Shown here: positions 45,803 through 56,203 of the stretch, piece by piece
Position numbering within the stretch: position 1 is the stretch's first letter
Layout of the letters: each line of letters opens with the position of its first letter
DNA from: Algoriphagus chordae
Lineage (GTDB): Bacteria > Bacteroidota > Bacteroidia > Cytophagales > Cyclobacteriaceae
Reading direction: 5' to 3'
NCBI RefSeq assembly: GCF_003254055.1
Contig: NZ_QKZT01000014.1
Coordinates: 4,570 to 68,569 of the forward strand
DNA: 64,000 nt
The notes under the pieces: generated by a model
What the model was told of the DNA's origin: nothing
The model's input: only the letters and a program-made list of their open reading frames with translations
Databases searched by the model: none
Position numbers and translations under genes: made by a program

Positions 45803-46810
45803 TTACAAGGTCTTTTGCCAGTTCCAGCTATCTCGCAAGGAATCTTCCAGAGAATAACTCGGCTCCCAGTTTAGCACTGTATTGATTTTGCTAGTATCTG
45901 CCCAGATTTTCACAATATCTCCTGGTCTTCTAGCTCCGATCTCAAAGTTTACTTTTACACCATTGATTTTCTCGAAAGTACGAAGCACCTCTAAGACCGT
46001 GTTGCCATTTCCGGTACCGACATTAAACACATCGTAGAAATTATTCTCTTGAGCTCCCAAATAGGCCAAAGCCTTCACGTGTGCATCTGCTAAATCCATC
46101 ACATGGATGAAATCACGAACACATGAACCATCTACAGTATCGTAGTCGTCTCCGAAGACGGTAAGCTTCTCGCGGATGCCCGCTGCTGTCTGTGTCACAA
46201 ACGGAACCAAATTAGCTGGTGTACCGATAGGCAACTCTCCTATTTTCGCAGATGGATGTGCTCCTACTGGATTGAAGTATCGCAAGGAAATCACTCGGAT
46301 TCCAGCTTGACTCTTTACAAAATCCATCAAAATATCCTCGCAGATTTTCTTCGTATTGCCATAAGGGCTTTCAGCGTCTTGTCTAGGTGTCTCTTCTGTA
46401 ACCGGCAATATCTCCGGCTGACCATAGACTGTACATGAAGAAGAAAAAACCAGGTCTTTGATTTGCTTAGCACGCATAAAATCAAGAATTGTCAATAAAG
46501 AACCCAAGTTGTTCTGGTAGTATTTCAAGGGTTGCACGGTACTTTCTCCCACCGCCTTGAACGCGGCGAAATGAATGACACCAGAGATATCATGTTTATC
46601 AGCGATTTGATCCAAAAGATTACGATCGCTGCAATCGCCCTTATAAAAAGTAAGCCTTTTGCCTAGAATCTCTTCTAATCTATCCAGTACTTTTTCGTCA
46701 GAATTAGAGAGATCGTCAATGATAATTGGGTTGAAACCCGCTTCAACTAGTTGAACTGCAGTGTGAGAACCTATATATCCGGCTCCGCCAGTGATTAAAA
46801 TGTTTTTCAT
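45803..46810 (-). CDS. galE: UDP-glucose 4-epimerase
   Basis: The 335-aa SDR enzyme interconverts UDP-glucose and UDP-galactose. It has the NAD-binding ILITGGAGYIGSHTAVQL, the active-site SSSCTVYGQPE and the YxxxK pair in ESPYGNTKKICEDIL, plus RYFNPVGAHPS and RDFIHVMDLADAH typical of GalE. It supplies sugar nucleotides for surface polysaccharide. It is a single gene with its own terminator. Confidence 0.94.
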   Translation of the reverse strand: MKNILITGGAGYIGSHTAVQLVEAGFNPIIIDDLSNSDEKVLDRLEEILGKRLTFYKGDCSDRNLLDQIADKHDISGVIHFAAFKAVGESTVQPLKYYQNNLGSLLTILDFMRAKQIKDLVFSSSCTVYGQPEILPVTEETPRQDAESPYGNTKKICEDILMDFVKSQAGIRVISLRYFNPVGAHPSAKIGELPIGTPANLVPFVTQTAAGIREKLTVFGDDYDTVDGSCVRDFIHVMDLADAHVKALAYLGAQENNFYDVFNVGTGNGNTVLEVLRTFEKINGVKVNFEIGARRPGDIVKIWADTSKINTVLNWEPSYSLEDSLRDSWNWQKTL

Positions 46811-47038
46811 TCGTGGTTAAATTTTGCTTAGGCAAAACTATCTAATTGCATGGATTATCGGATTGTTTTCGGTGAAGAGTTATCGAAAGATTTCAAATGT
46901 CCAACAGAATGCATCTGTTATCAGATCAGGTCATCCTTTGTTACTACATGTGAAGTGAGAGTTTCACAAACACAAAAAAAACTGACTTTGAAGTAACCAC
47001 TTTCTATCTCATAAGGCTTGTAAGTACAGAATATTTGA

Positions 47039-50000
47039 TTATCTAACTAATAAAAAGCTCCCTCTTTTCTCGACAGTTTTAATCTCACCATCTAGAGGAA
47101 AGCTATACTGCATAAGGAAGGTATAAGTACCCAAAGTGGCATTTTCTCCATTCACCAAACCATTCCAGCCTTCCTTGCCTTGGTAAATCAATTGCCCCCA
47201 TCGATTAAAAATCCATATATCAAAATTGATCTCGCAATTTGAAACACCTTCGAAGAGACCTCCATCTTTGGATGGATTGTAGCCTGTAGGCATTCTTACC
47301 TCAGGAGCTTTTTCTTCAACTACCCCAGTTCCCAAACTCACACAGCCAGAAGCATCCAGCACTGAGATACTATAAGTACCCTTTGCTAAACCAGTGAGGG
47401 AATTTTGAGTAACACTCTGCTCATCCCAGTAATAGATGTACGGTGCCTTGCCCCCATCAGGAAAAGCAAACAATTCACCATTGCTTCCTCCAGGACAAGC
47501 CGGCTTAGTCATTCGTACATCCACCTCTAAAGCAAGGGGGGAGCTAATCTCGAAACTAAGCGGTATAGCACAACCATTCTGATCAATTATGGAAAGTTCA
47601 TATTTCCCTTGCGCCACATCAATTAGGTTAAGCTGGTTAGAAAACACTTTTTCGCCATCCAGATCTAATGTATAAGGCGAGGTACCACCCGTTACGGACA
47701 AGTTCAAAATACCGTCCTTTTTTCCATAGCAACTTACTCCTACTACATCTACTGAGCTAATCGCTAACAAAGCTGGTTCGGTAATTTCTAAATCCTCTAG
47801 GACTCTTTCACATCCAAGCTGATCGACTACGGTCACCGAATAGTTTCCTGCAGGCAAATTTTTAGCAGTTGACTCATTCAAATCCGCGTCGTGAGACCAT
47901 CTAAACTCATATGACCCAACACCACCGCTGACATCTAGAGTTATTTGCCCATTAGTCTCTGAAATACATTTGACATCTTCTAAACCGGCTATTTTGACTT
48001 CAAACTCATCTGCAACAGCAACTTCCACTGCTTCAGAAGTCCCCGCACAGGAGTGATCAATCAAACTGTAGGTCATATAACTTACAGTCCCAATAACACC
48101 TGGAATATTCCAGCTGATCTCAACCGTATTTTGATCCTCACCTGAAACAATTTCTCCCCCAGTTACCGTCCACTCATATCCTCTTCCTACGGAGGAATTG
48201 GGAGCAGCAAATAAATGTGTGGTGAGCGGATCAAAACATACCTCCAAATTACCGATAGGATCAGCAGCATCAAGAATCACGTTGACTACAACATCAAGTG
48301 TAATTGGTTCAACTAGGCAACCATTCGTACTAATTGGACTAGCGACAATTTTGGCATTAGGATTAGCTGGCCCCCAATTAACCAAAACAGAGTCTCCATA
48401 ATCTTCTACAATAGTCCCGCCTTCTACCTCAAAAGTTACAGACTTGATGTTTTCAAGTGATCCAAGTTTATAGATCAACTCCTCTACATCGGGACAAACT
48501 GACGTTTCCCCTACAATCTCCGATGTAGAAGCCAACACTTCTACCTTAAAAGTTTCTTCCTCTTGCTGATCACAGGTATTAGGACTAATTGAGGCTGTAA
48601 CTGTAACGTCATATATCCCAGGCTTGTCAAAGGTATGAGTAACATCCTGCCCTTCCTTGAGCACAGTCCCATCTCCAAAATCCCAAGTAAAATAGGTAAA
48701 GGCATCACTTTCCGGCAAAATACTCCAGGCTCCTTCCTGATCTAGGCAGGCTACCCTATCGCCTTCCACCTCAAAATCATAGTCTACTTTGACTTCAAAA
48801 TTCAGATTATCCAAGGCCGCGCCTACTGCATATCCATAGGACTCCAAGTAGCCAAAACCATACACGTATGCGATAAACCCTTCTGAATTGGTCAAATGAT
48901 GTACTCCTCTGGAAATAGTCTTACGTGTATAAGAATAGGCGGAATTCCCTGGGACTTGCGTAAAGGAGGAACCGATATTATTTCCGTCCAAAAATGTCTT
49001 TGACTCAGCACCAGCAGGGACTATTATATTCACATAGCTCACTTCTATAGATTGTAAGGAAAGTGCCGAGAACTCCACCTTTTTCAGAAGCTGTTCATTA
49101 GGACTGTAGGAAATCATAAAAGGATCGCCTTGTTGATATTTTGGATCCCCAACCAGGTTACATTCCTGACTCTTAGAAAACATGGTCACCGAAGAAGGTT
49201 TGGAAGTAGTAATGGAAACAGTCTGGTCTGCATTGAAATCAAATTTCAAAAATTCTGTAGCATCGATAGTACCTCGACTGATTCCATTCACAAATACATC
49301 TGTATCATCCTCTGATGCTAGAACCTTCACCAATTCCCCCGAGGTTCTCCCCTCCAATGCTACATGAATATATGATTTTCCCCAGGTGCTTATAGGATAA
49401 GCTTGTTGAAAAAGATTGTCATTTGCTCCACCGCAATTACCCACTGAAGTCCACTTATTCCCTCCGAATACTGCAATTTTCTTACATGAATTAGCATCTT
49501 CTCCTATCACTCGGATCCGCGAGCCAGTCAGGTCAAACCTTTCCTTAATCTGGTAACTTTGACCTCGATTCAAATCTATAGTAAAAGGAGCTGTTCCATT
49601 GCTTTTAGTGATTTCAATCTTTGTATCGTCCTCCGTGGCAACCACCAGCAAACTACTTTCATCATCAATATTACCATCATATTCCACCGGAGCAGTTAGC
49701 CGCTCAAAGTGAGAAGTCACGAGATAATCTTTGCCCAATGCCCCTATAGGCAATACCACCGTACCATCTGCACTTCGTATTCGCTCATTAAAAGCATATA
49801 CCGACAAATCCCCTGTGGAACTGATGTATATCCCTTTGTTTTCTACTCGCTGAGAAAATCTATGAAGCAAATCATACAACTGAGAATCAACAGTCAAAGA
49901 ATAACGATTCCCCTGCGTAAGCGATGCTGTACGGGTAGTACCTAGATATTCAATCGTGAAAGTAGCATCCTCTACCGCAGTTATTTCTAAGACGGCTCTA

Positions 50001-50143
50001 TCAGAAGCTCCTGGAAGAATCCGGTTGTTGTCCATAAATCCCAGCCAAAACTCTTTCCCAATCGTAGAGATTTGACCATAGGATGCTACTGCAAAAAACT
50101 GTAGCAAAAGGAGTAAATATACAAGCCGGTAAATTTTCTTCAT
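47039..50143 (-). CDS. Large T9SS-exported adhesin-like protein (IgGFc-binding-like, PKD, SprB-type repeats, type B sorting domain)
   Basis: The 1034-aa protein begins with a signal peptide (MKKIYRLVYLLLLLQFFAVASYG). The N-terminal ~420 residues resemble the IgGFc-binding-type domain of gliding/adhesion proteins (GKEFWLGFMDNNR..., SLTVDSQLYDLLHRFSQRVENKGIYISS). A PKD domain follows (about 460-540: YFTWDFGDGTVLKEGQDVTHTF), then Ig-like modules and three SprB-like repeats (e.g. DVSGGVGSYEFRWSHDADLN...LPAGNYSVTVVDQLGC). The C terminus NFDIWIFNRWGQLIYQGKEGWNG is a type B T9SS sorting domain. It should be secreted to the cell surface, possibly for adhesion or gliding. Confidence 0.9.
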   Translation of the reverse strand: MKKIYRLVYLLLLLQFFAVASYGQISTIGKEFWLGFMDNNRILPGASDRAVLEITAVEDATFTIEYLGTTRTASLTQGNRYSLTVDSQLYDLLHRFSQRVENKGIYISSTGDLSVYAFNERIRSADGTVVLPIGALGKDYLVTSHFERLTAPVEYDGNIDDESSLLVVATEDDTKIEITKSNGTAPFTIDLNRGQSYQIKERFDLTGSRIRVIGEDANSCKKIAVFGGNKWTSVGNCGGANDNLFQQAYPISTWGKSYIHVALEGRTSGELVKVLASEDDTDVFVNGISRGTIDATEFLKFDFNADQTVSITTSKPSSVTMFSKSQECNLVGDPKYQQGDPFMISYSPNEQLLKKVEFSALSLQSIEVSYVNIIVPAGAESKTFLDGNNIGSSFTQVPGNSAYSYTRKTISRGVHHLTNSEGFIAYVYGFGYLESYGYAVGAALDNLNFEVKVDYDFEVEGDRVACLDQEGAWSILPESDAFTYFTWDFGDGTVLKEGQDVTHTFDKPGIYDVTVTASISPNTCDQQEEETFKVEVLASTSEIVGETSVCPDVEELIYKLGSLENIKSVTFEVEGGTIVEDYGDSVLVNWGPANPNAKIVASPISTNGCLVEPITLDVVVNVILDAADPIGNLEVCFDPLTTHLFAAPNSSVGRGYEWTVTGGEIVSGEDQNTVEISWNIPGVIGTVSYMTYSLIDHSCAGTSEAVEVAVADEFEVKIAGLEDVKCISETNGQITLDVSGGVGSYEFRWSHDADLNESTAKNLPAGNYSVTVVDQLGCERVLEDLEITEPALLAISSVDVVGVSCYGKKDGILNLSVTGGTSPYTLDLDGEKVFSNQLNLIDVAQGKYELSIIDQNGCAIPLSFEISSPLALEVDVRMTKPACPGGSNGELFAFPDGGKAPYIYYWDEQSVTQNSLTGLAKGTYSISVLDASGCVSLGTGVVEEKAPEVRMPTGYNPSKDGGLFEGVSNCEINFDIWIFNRWGQLIYQGKEGWNGLVNGENATLGTYTFLMQYSFPLDGEIKTVEKRGSFLLVR

Positions 50144-50250
50144 TCAGTACTCAAAAACACAATAATTGCTCAATATAGCTAACTGATAAAAATAAACTTA
50201 GCCATCCGGTCAGAAAGCAGCATACTAACTACCCAAAAGCTTGTCAATAG

Positions 50251-51927
<1,677 letters not shown>

Positions 51928-52076
51928 TACCGATTAGTTGCTTCTCACTGCAATCATAATCTATTTGGCGATCACAATCGCTATCGGAGCTCGGGCTTCA
52001 AAATTCGTAAAGGGATCGAAGGACTTTGTTTTTGAAGCTCATTCGCTCCCTTTATTATTCTACAATAAATTTATCT

Positions 52077-53258
52077 ATGAACTATCCTAAAATCATCCTC
52101 AAACACGGAAAAGAGATTTCCTTGAAAAGACGCCATCATTGGGTGTTTTCAGGTGCTATTTTCCAAAAAGACTCTGACCTAGAAAATGGCCAATTGGTTA
52201 CCGTTCGCTCTTCAAAAGATGAGTTTTTGGGAATAGGTCATTTTGCCGAAGGCTCAATTATGGTTAGGATCATTTCCTTCGAGGAAAGAGAAATCGATCA
52301 GGACTTTTGGAATGAGAAGGTTACTTCAGCACTTACTTTAAGAACAAGCCTAGGGCTAACTGATAATGAAGAGACTAACGTATATCGATTGATCCATGGA
52401 GAAGGTGATTTACTACCAGGCTTGATTGTAGATTACTACAATGGGACGGCAGTTATCCAGGCACATCAAATAGGTATGCATGCGCATTTAAAGGAAATTG
52501 CCCAAGCCATCAAAACAGCCTATGGAGATCAAATTTCTGGTGTTTATGACAAAAGCGCTGAGACCTTACCAAAGAATTTGGGCATCACATCCAATGAATG
52601 GGTACTTGGCGAGCCAAAAACTGATCTAGTTCAGGAGTATGGAGCTACCTATAAAATCGATTGGGAAAAGGGCCAGAAAACCGGTTTCTTTATCGATCAG
52701 CGAGAGAACAGAAAATTGCTTGCTTCTTATTCCAAAGGAAAAAAAGTATTGAACACCTTTTGTTACTCTGGAGGATTTTCGGTCTTGGCTTTACAAGAAG
52801 GCGCAGCTGAGGTACATTCCGTGGACATCTCTAATAAGGCAATTGATCTGACGGAAGAAAATATTCAGCTCAATCCATCGATCAAAGGAAAACACGAGTC
52901 GAAAGTTGCTGACGTCGTCAAATACATCCGTGAAATAGGAGACGATTACGATCTGATTGTGTTAGACCCTCCCGCATTTGCCAAAAACCTGAAAGCTCGG
53001 CACAATGCAGTGCAGGCTTATAAGAGACTGAATTTAGAGGCTTTGAAGAAAATCAAATCCGGAGGAATTCTCTTTACATTCTCCTGTAGTCAGGTGGTAG
53101 ACAAGGCACTATTCCGCAATACTGTCACTGCAGCGGCTCTTGAATGTGGCAGAAAGGTGCAGATCCTTCATCAGGTTACGCAACCTGCGGATCACCCGAT
53201 TAATATTTTCCATCCAGAAACTGAATACCTCAAAGGCTTAGTGCTTTTTGTGGAGTAA
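52077..53258 (+). CDS. Class I SAM-dependent rRNA methyltransferase (RlmI/RlmL-like)
   Basis: The reading frame is open from 52026, but the ATG at 52077 gives the usual N terminus (MNYPKIILKHGKEISLKRRHHWVFSGAI), so this start is preferred. It has a PUA domain (about 1-75), a linker and a Rossmann methyltransferase fold: VLNTFCYSGGFSVLALQEGAAEVHSVDIS with the SAM-binding loop, and the catalytic motif LIVLDPPAFAKNLKAR. A conserved Cys lies in FTFSCSQVVD. It methylates a cytosine of 23S rRNA, as in RlmI (C1962). Confidence 0.9.
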   Translation: MNYPKIILKHGKEISLKRRHHWVFSGAIFQKDSDLENGQLVTVRSSKDEFLGIGHFAEGSIMVRIISFEEREIDQDFWNEKVTSALTLRTSLGLTDNEETNVYRLIHGEGDLLPGLIVDYYNGTAVIQAHQIGMHAHLKEIAQAIKTAYGDQISGVYDKSAETLPKNLGITSNEWVLGEPKTDLVQEYGATYKIDWEKGQKTGFFIDQRENRKLLASYSKGKKVLNTFCYSGGFSVLALQEGAAEVHSVDISNKAIDLTEENIQLNPSIKGKHESKVADVVKYIREIGDDYDLIVLDPPAFAKNLKARHNAVQAYKRLNLEALKKIKSGGILFTFSCSQVVDKALFRNTVTAAALECGRKVQILHQVTQPADHPINIFHPETEYLKGLVLFVE

Positions 53259-53313
53259 AAACAGCGTTTTTAAAGTCTTTTGACCTATTTTCGTTTACTA
53301 ATAAAAACACATC

Positions 53314-53748
53314 ATGTACACAGGAATTCAACATCTTCATTCAGGAATCGCTTATCTGGCATTGTTTGCTTTGGTAGTGGTAATTATTTACATGCTTATC
53401 GGTTCACTTTCAAATCGTGAGTTCACGGAGAAAGATCGTAAAATAGGATTGATTGCTTTTATCCTTTGTCACATCCAATTGCTTGTAGGCTTGATTCTTT
53501 ATTTCCTAAGTCCACTTGGCTTAGAAATGCTAAAATCTGGCTCAGCCATGTCTGATCCAGCAGCTAGACTTCTTGCGTTAGAGCATCCATTGATCAATAT
53601 TATTGCGATAGTTTTAATTAGCATTGGCTATATCCGAGCGAAAAAACCTGGCGCATCCCGAGCAAGATTCAGAAGCATTTACATGATGTACGCCATAGGA
53701 TTGGTGTTGATTCTGATGCGAATTCCTTGGTCAACTTGGTTGGCATAA
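53314..53748 (+). CDS. Four-helix membrane protein of unknown function
   Basis: The 144-aa protein has four predicted membrane helices (about 12-33, 45-66, 88-105, 122-140) and a short N-terminal MYTGIQHLHSGIAY with two His that could bind a metal or haem. The same fold is widespread in Bacteroidota as a conserved membrane protein. No catalytic role can be assigned. It is followed by a strong terminator. Confidence 0.78.
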   Translation: MYTGIQHLHSGIAYLALFALVVVIIYMLIGSLSNREFTEKDRKIGLIAFILCHIQLLVGLILYFLSPLGLEMLKSGSAMSDPAARLLALEHPLINIIAIVLISIGYIRAKKPGASRARFRSIYMMYAIGLVLILMRIPWSTWLA

Positions 53749-53813
53749 GTCGGGTTATCATATCATTGAGGCCCTAATAACAATGTTTGGATTTCATCAT
53801 TCAGCATAAAATG

Positions 53814-53847
53814 AAAAGAGCTAGCATGTATCATGTTAGCTCTTTTT
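53814..53847 (+). terminator. Terminator downstream of the membrane-protein gene
   Basis: AAAAGAGCTAGCATG (53814-53828) and CATGTTAGCTCTTTTT (53832-53847) form a long stem with an AT-rich base and a T-run; it can act on either strand. Confidence 0.85.
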
Positions 53848-53867
53848 GGTTTTATAGCTGGTTGATA

Positions 53868-54489
53868 GATTTATCCATTTCAGGACTATCTGAGGATATA
53901 CTAAATATGATTTCTATTTTCCATTCCTCGGGAAAAACGATCCTTTTAAAAAAACGTTCTGCTCCGATGGGAATAAACCGAAACTATTTTTTAAACCATG
54001 GGTTACGCTGCGCTAAACCCATGGCTACAAAACAATCAGCCCTACGGGCTTTATTGCTTGATCGCCGAAGGTACCAGCGAATAATGATTCTCCCTTACAT
54101 ATCTCTGGGTCACCACGAGTGGCATTAACATGATTAATTGCTTTCACCGTGGTCTGTGTCCCCTCAAACCAAGCCTATAAATCATCGCCGCCGTTCGTGT
54201 CGTCACGAACGGTTTTAGTAAAGAATAATAGACCTATTTATGAGATTTTACTTAAGGATTTATCCCTTTCAGGACTATCTGAAGATATACTAAATATGAT
54301 TTCCATTTTCCATTCCTCGGGAAAAACGATCATATAAAAAAACGCTCTGCTCCGAGGAGAATAAACCGAAACATTTTTTTTAAACCATGGGTTACGCTAC
54401 GCCAAACCCATGGCTACAAAACAATCAGCCCTACAGGCTTTATTGCTTGATCGCCGCCGGTACGGGCGAATAATGATTTGCCTCTACAT
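53868..54489. repeat. Tandem 233-bp direct repeats (53868-54100 and 54257-54489)
   Basis: Two copies of equal length, offset by 389 bp and roughly 90% identical by eye, fill most of the 744-bp gap 53749-54492. Each copy has GATTTATCC...TTTCAGGACTATCTGA at the start, a CCATGGGTT...AACCCATGG hairpin, a CAGCCCTAC(G/A)GGCT hairpin and TCGCCG..GGTAC near the end. Short reading frames through the copies differ from each other, so they are not conserved genes. The second copy ends 4 bp before the stop codon of the minus-strand oxidoreductase. Confidence 0.88.
54191..54212. repeat. REP-like hairpin between the 233-bp repeats
   Basis: CCGTTCGTG and CACGAACGG form a perfect 9-bp stem with a TCGT loop. 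A near copy lies at 63407-63427 (CCGTTCGTG/CACGAATGG), and both share the flank CGCCGCCGTTCGTGTC. It appears to be a dispersed palindromic element. Confidence 0.7.
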
Positions 54490-54492
54490 GTA

Positions 54493-56070
54493 TCACTTCA
54501 CGTACGCTGCTATCAATCGCTCAGCACATCGTTCTCCATCCATCGCCGCAGACACAATTCCACCTGCATATCCGGCGCCCTCACCACAAGGATACAATCG
54601 CTTGATCTGGATATGCTCAAAAGACTCCCTATCACGAGGAATACGTACTGGTGAAGAAGTTCTGCTTTCAATACCGATCAACTGAGCATCATTGGTATAA
54701 TAGCCTTTCATCTTTTGGCCGAAAGCCTTAAAAGCAATAGCCAAACGTGCTGAAATAAAGTCCGGAAGAACATCTCTCATTTCCACTGAATTCAGGCCTG
54801 GTTGATAGGATGTATCAAGCAAGGACGAACTCACTTTTCTGTCAACAAAATCAATCATTCGCTGAGCTGGCGCTGCTTGAGTTTTACCACCTGCTACCCA
54901 AGCTTTTTTCTCCACATCAGCTTGAAACTCCATTGCCGCCAAAGGACCGAACTTTTGATATTCTGGCAAGTCTTCTAATTCTACCGAAGCCACAATTCCC
55001 GAATTGGCAAACTTCCCATCTCTACGACTTGGGCTCATGCCATTTACAACCAATTCTCCCGGAGCAGTAGCAGCAGGGACTATAAATCCACCTGGGCACA
55101 TACAAAAGCTAAAAACCCCTCTTTTCTTTTTCTTAAATTCTGTCTGATGGACCAATGAATATGCAGAAGCAGGCAAATAAGGCCCACGATCTATACCACA
55201 GTGATATTGGATACTATCGATGAGATTTTGGCTATGCTCAATTCTTACCCCAAGCGCAAAAGGTTTCGCTTCGATTGTAATCTCCTTTTTGTGGAGCAAA
55301 TGAAAAATATCACGAGCAGAGTGGCCAGTCGCCAAAATGACGCCAATCCCAGTAATGCTATCTCCATGCTGAGTGACTACCCCCTTCATTTCATTTCCTT
55401 CCAGTATGAAATCTTCAACTCTGGTGTCAAATAAAACTTCCCCTCCAAACTGCTTGATACTTTCCCTAAGATCTTCCACAAGTTTGGGAAGCTTATTAGT
55501 ACCAATATGAGGATGTGCGTCGACCAGAATTTCTTCTGTCGCTCCATGAGCTACCAGAATTTCCATAATCCGCCGAATATCTCCTCGCTTTTTGGATCTA
55601 GTGTACAGCTTCCCGTCCGAATAAGTACCGGCTCCACCTTCGCCGAAACAGTAATTAGAATCTGGATTTACTAAATGGTCTTTGTTAATGGCTGCAAGAT
55701 CTCGACGGCGGGATTTGACATCCTTACCTCGTTCGATCACAATGGGCTTCACTCCAAGTTCAATCGCACGTAGCGCTGCAAAAAGTCCAGCCGGACCTGC
55801 CCCTACTATAATGATTGGATCTTCATTTCCGACATTTTTATAGGCTGGTTTATGATCAAGCATTGCTGGCGGAGTTTCTTTGATAAAAAGCTCTGCCTGA
55901 ATATTTATTTTGACATTTCTGCCTCTTGCATCAATGGAGCGTTTAACCTGCCTTGCTATGGCATCAGAGGAATCCGCCGGAAGCCCAGCCTTCTTGAGGA
56001 CTACTTCTTGAAAAACAATAGGATCATAAGCCTCTTGCGGGCTCAATTGTAGGGTGAATTCTTTTTTCAT
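54493..56070 (-). CDS. FAD-dependent oxidoreductase (COG2509-like)
   Basis: The 525-aa protein has an N-terminal ~90 residues of unclear fold, then the dinucleotide-binding motif PIIIVGAGPAGLFAALRA, a characteristic YCFGEGGAGTYSDGKLYTRSKKRG segment and a second Gly-rich region IGVILATGHSARDIF. The C terminus has LYPCGEGAGYAGGIVSAAMDG, which covers the FAD ribityl. The family is a widespread flavoprotein of unknown substrate. Its end abuts the second 233-bp repeat. Confidence 0.88.
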   Translation of the reverse strand: MKKEFTLQLSPQEAYDPIVFQEVVLKKAGLPADSSDAIARQVKRSIDARGRNVKINIQAELFIKETPPAMLDHKPAYKNVGNEDPIIIVGAGPAGLFAALRAIELGVKPIVIERGKDVKSRRRDLAAINKDHLVNPDSNYCFGEGGAGTYSDGKLYTRSKKRGDIRRIMEILVAHGATEEILVDAHPHIGTNKLPKLVEDLRESIKQFGGEVLFDTRVEDFILEGNEMKGVVTQHGDSITGIGVILATGHSARDIFHLLHKKEITIEAKPFALGVRIEHSQNLIDSIQYHCGIDRGPYLPASAYSLVHQTEFKKKKRGVFSFCMCPGGFIVPAATAPGELVVNGMSPSRRDGKFANSGIVASVELEDLPEYQKFGPLAAMEFQADVEKKAWVAGGKTQAAPAQRMIDFVDRKVSSSLLDTSYQPGLNSVEMRDVLPDFISARLAIAFKAFGQKMKGYYTNDAQLIGIESRTSSPVRIPRDRESFEHIQIKRLYPCGEGAGYAGGIVSAAMDGERCAERLIAAYVK

Positions 56071-56203
56071 GATGTAAGGTTTTTATCCTTAAATGTGATG
56101 AGTGAAGATACTGTTTTTAGCAAATAGAATGTTCTATTCTAAGTGATAAGTAGTAAGTGGTAAATCTGTACTGAATACTATTAAAACTATATTTTCAAAA
56201 AAT

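Noticed and set aside
53787-54337. Two similar open frames in the 233-bp repeats
   Set aside because: The shared protein stretch only reflects the repeated DNA; the frames differ in their ends, have no start-site signals, and the repeats are hairpin-rich non-coding elements.
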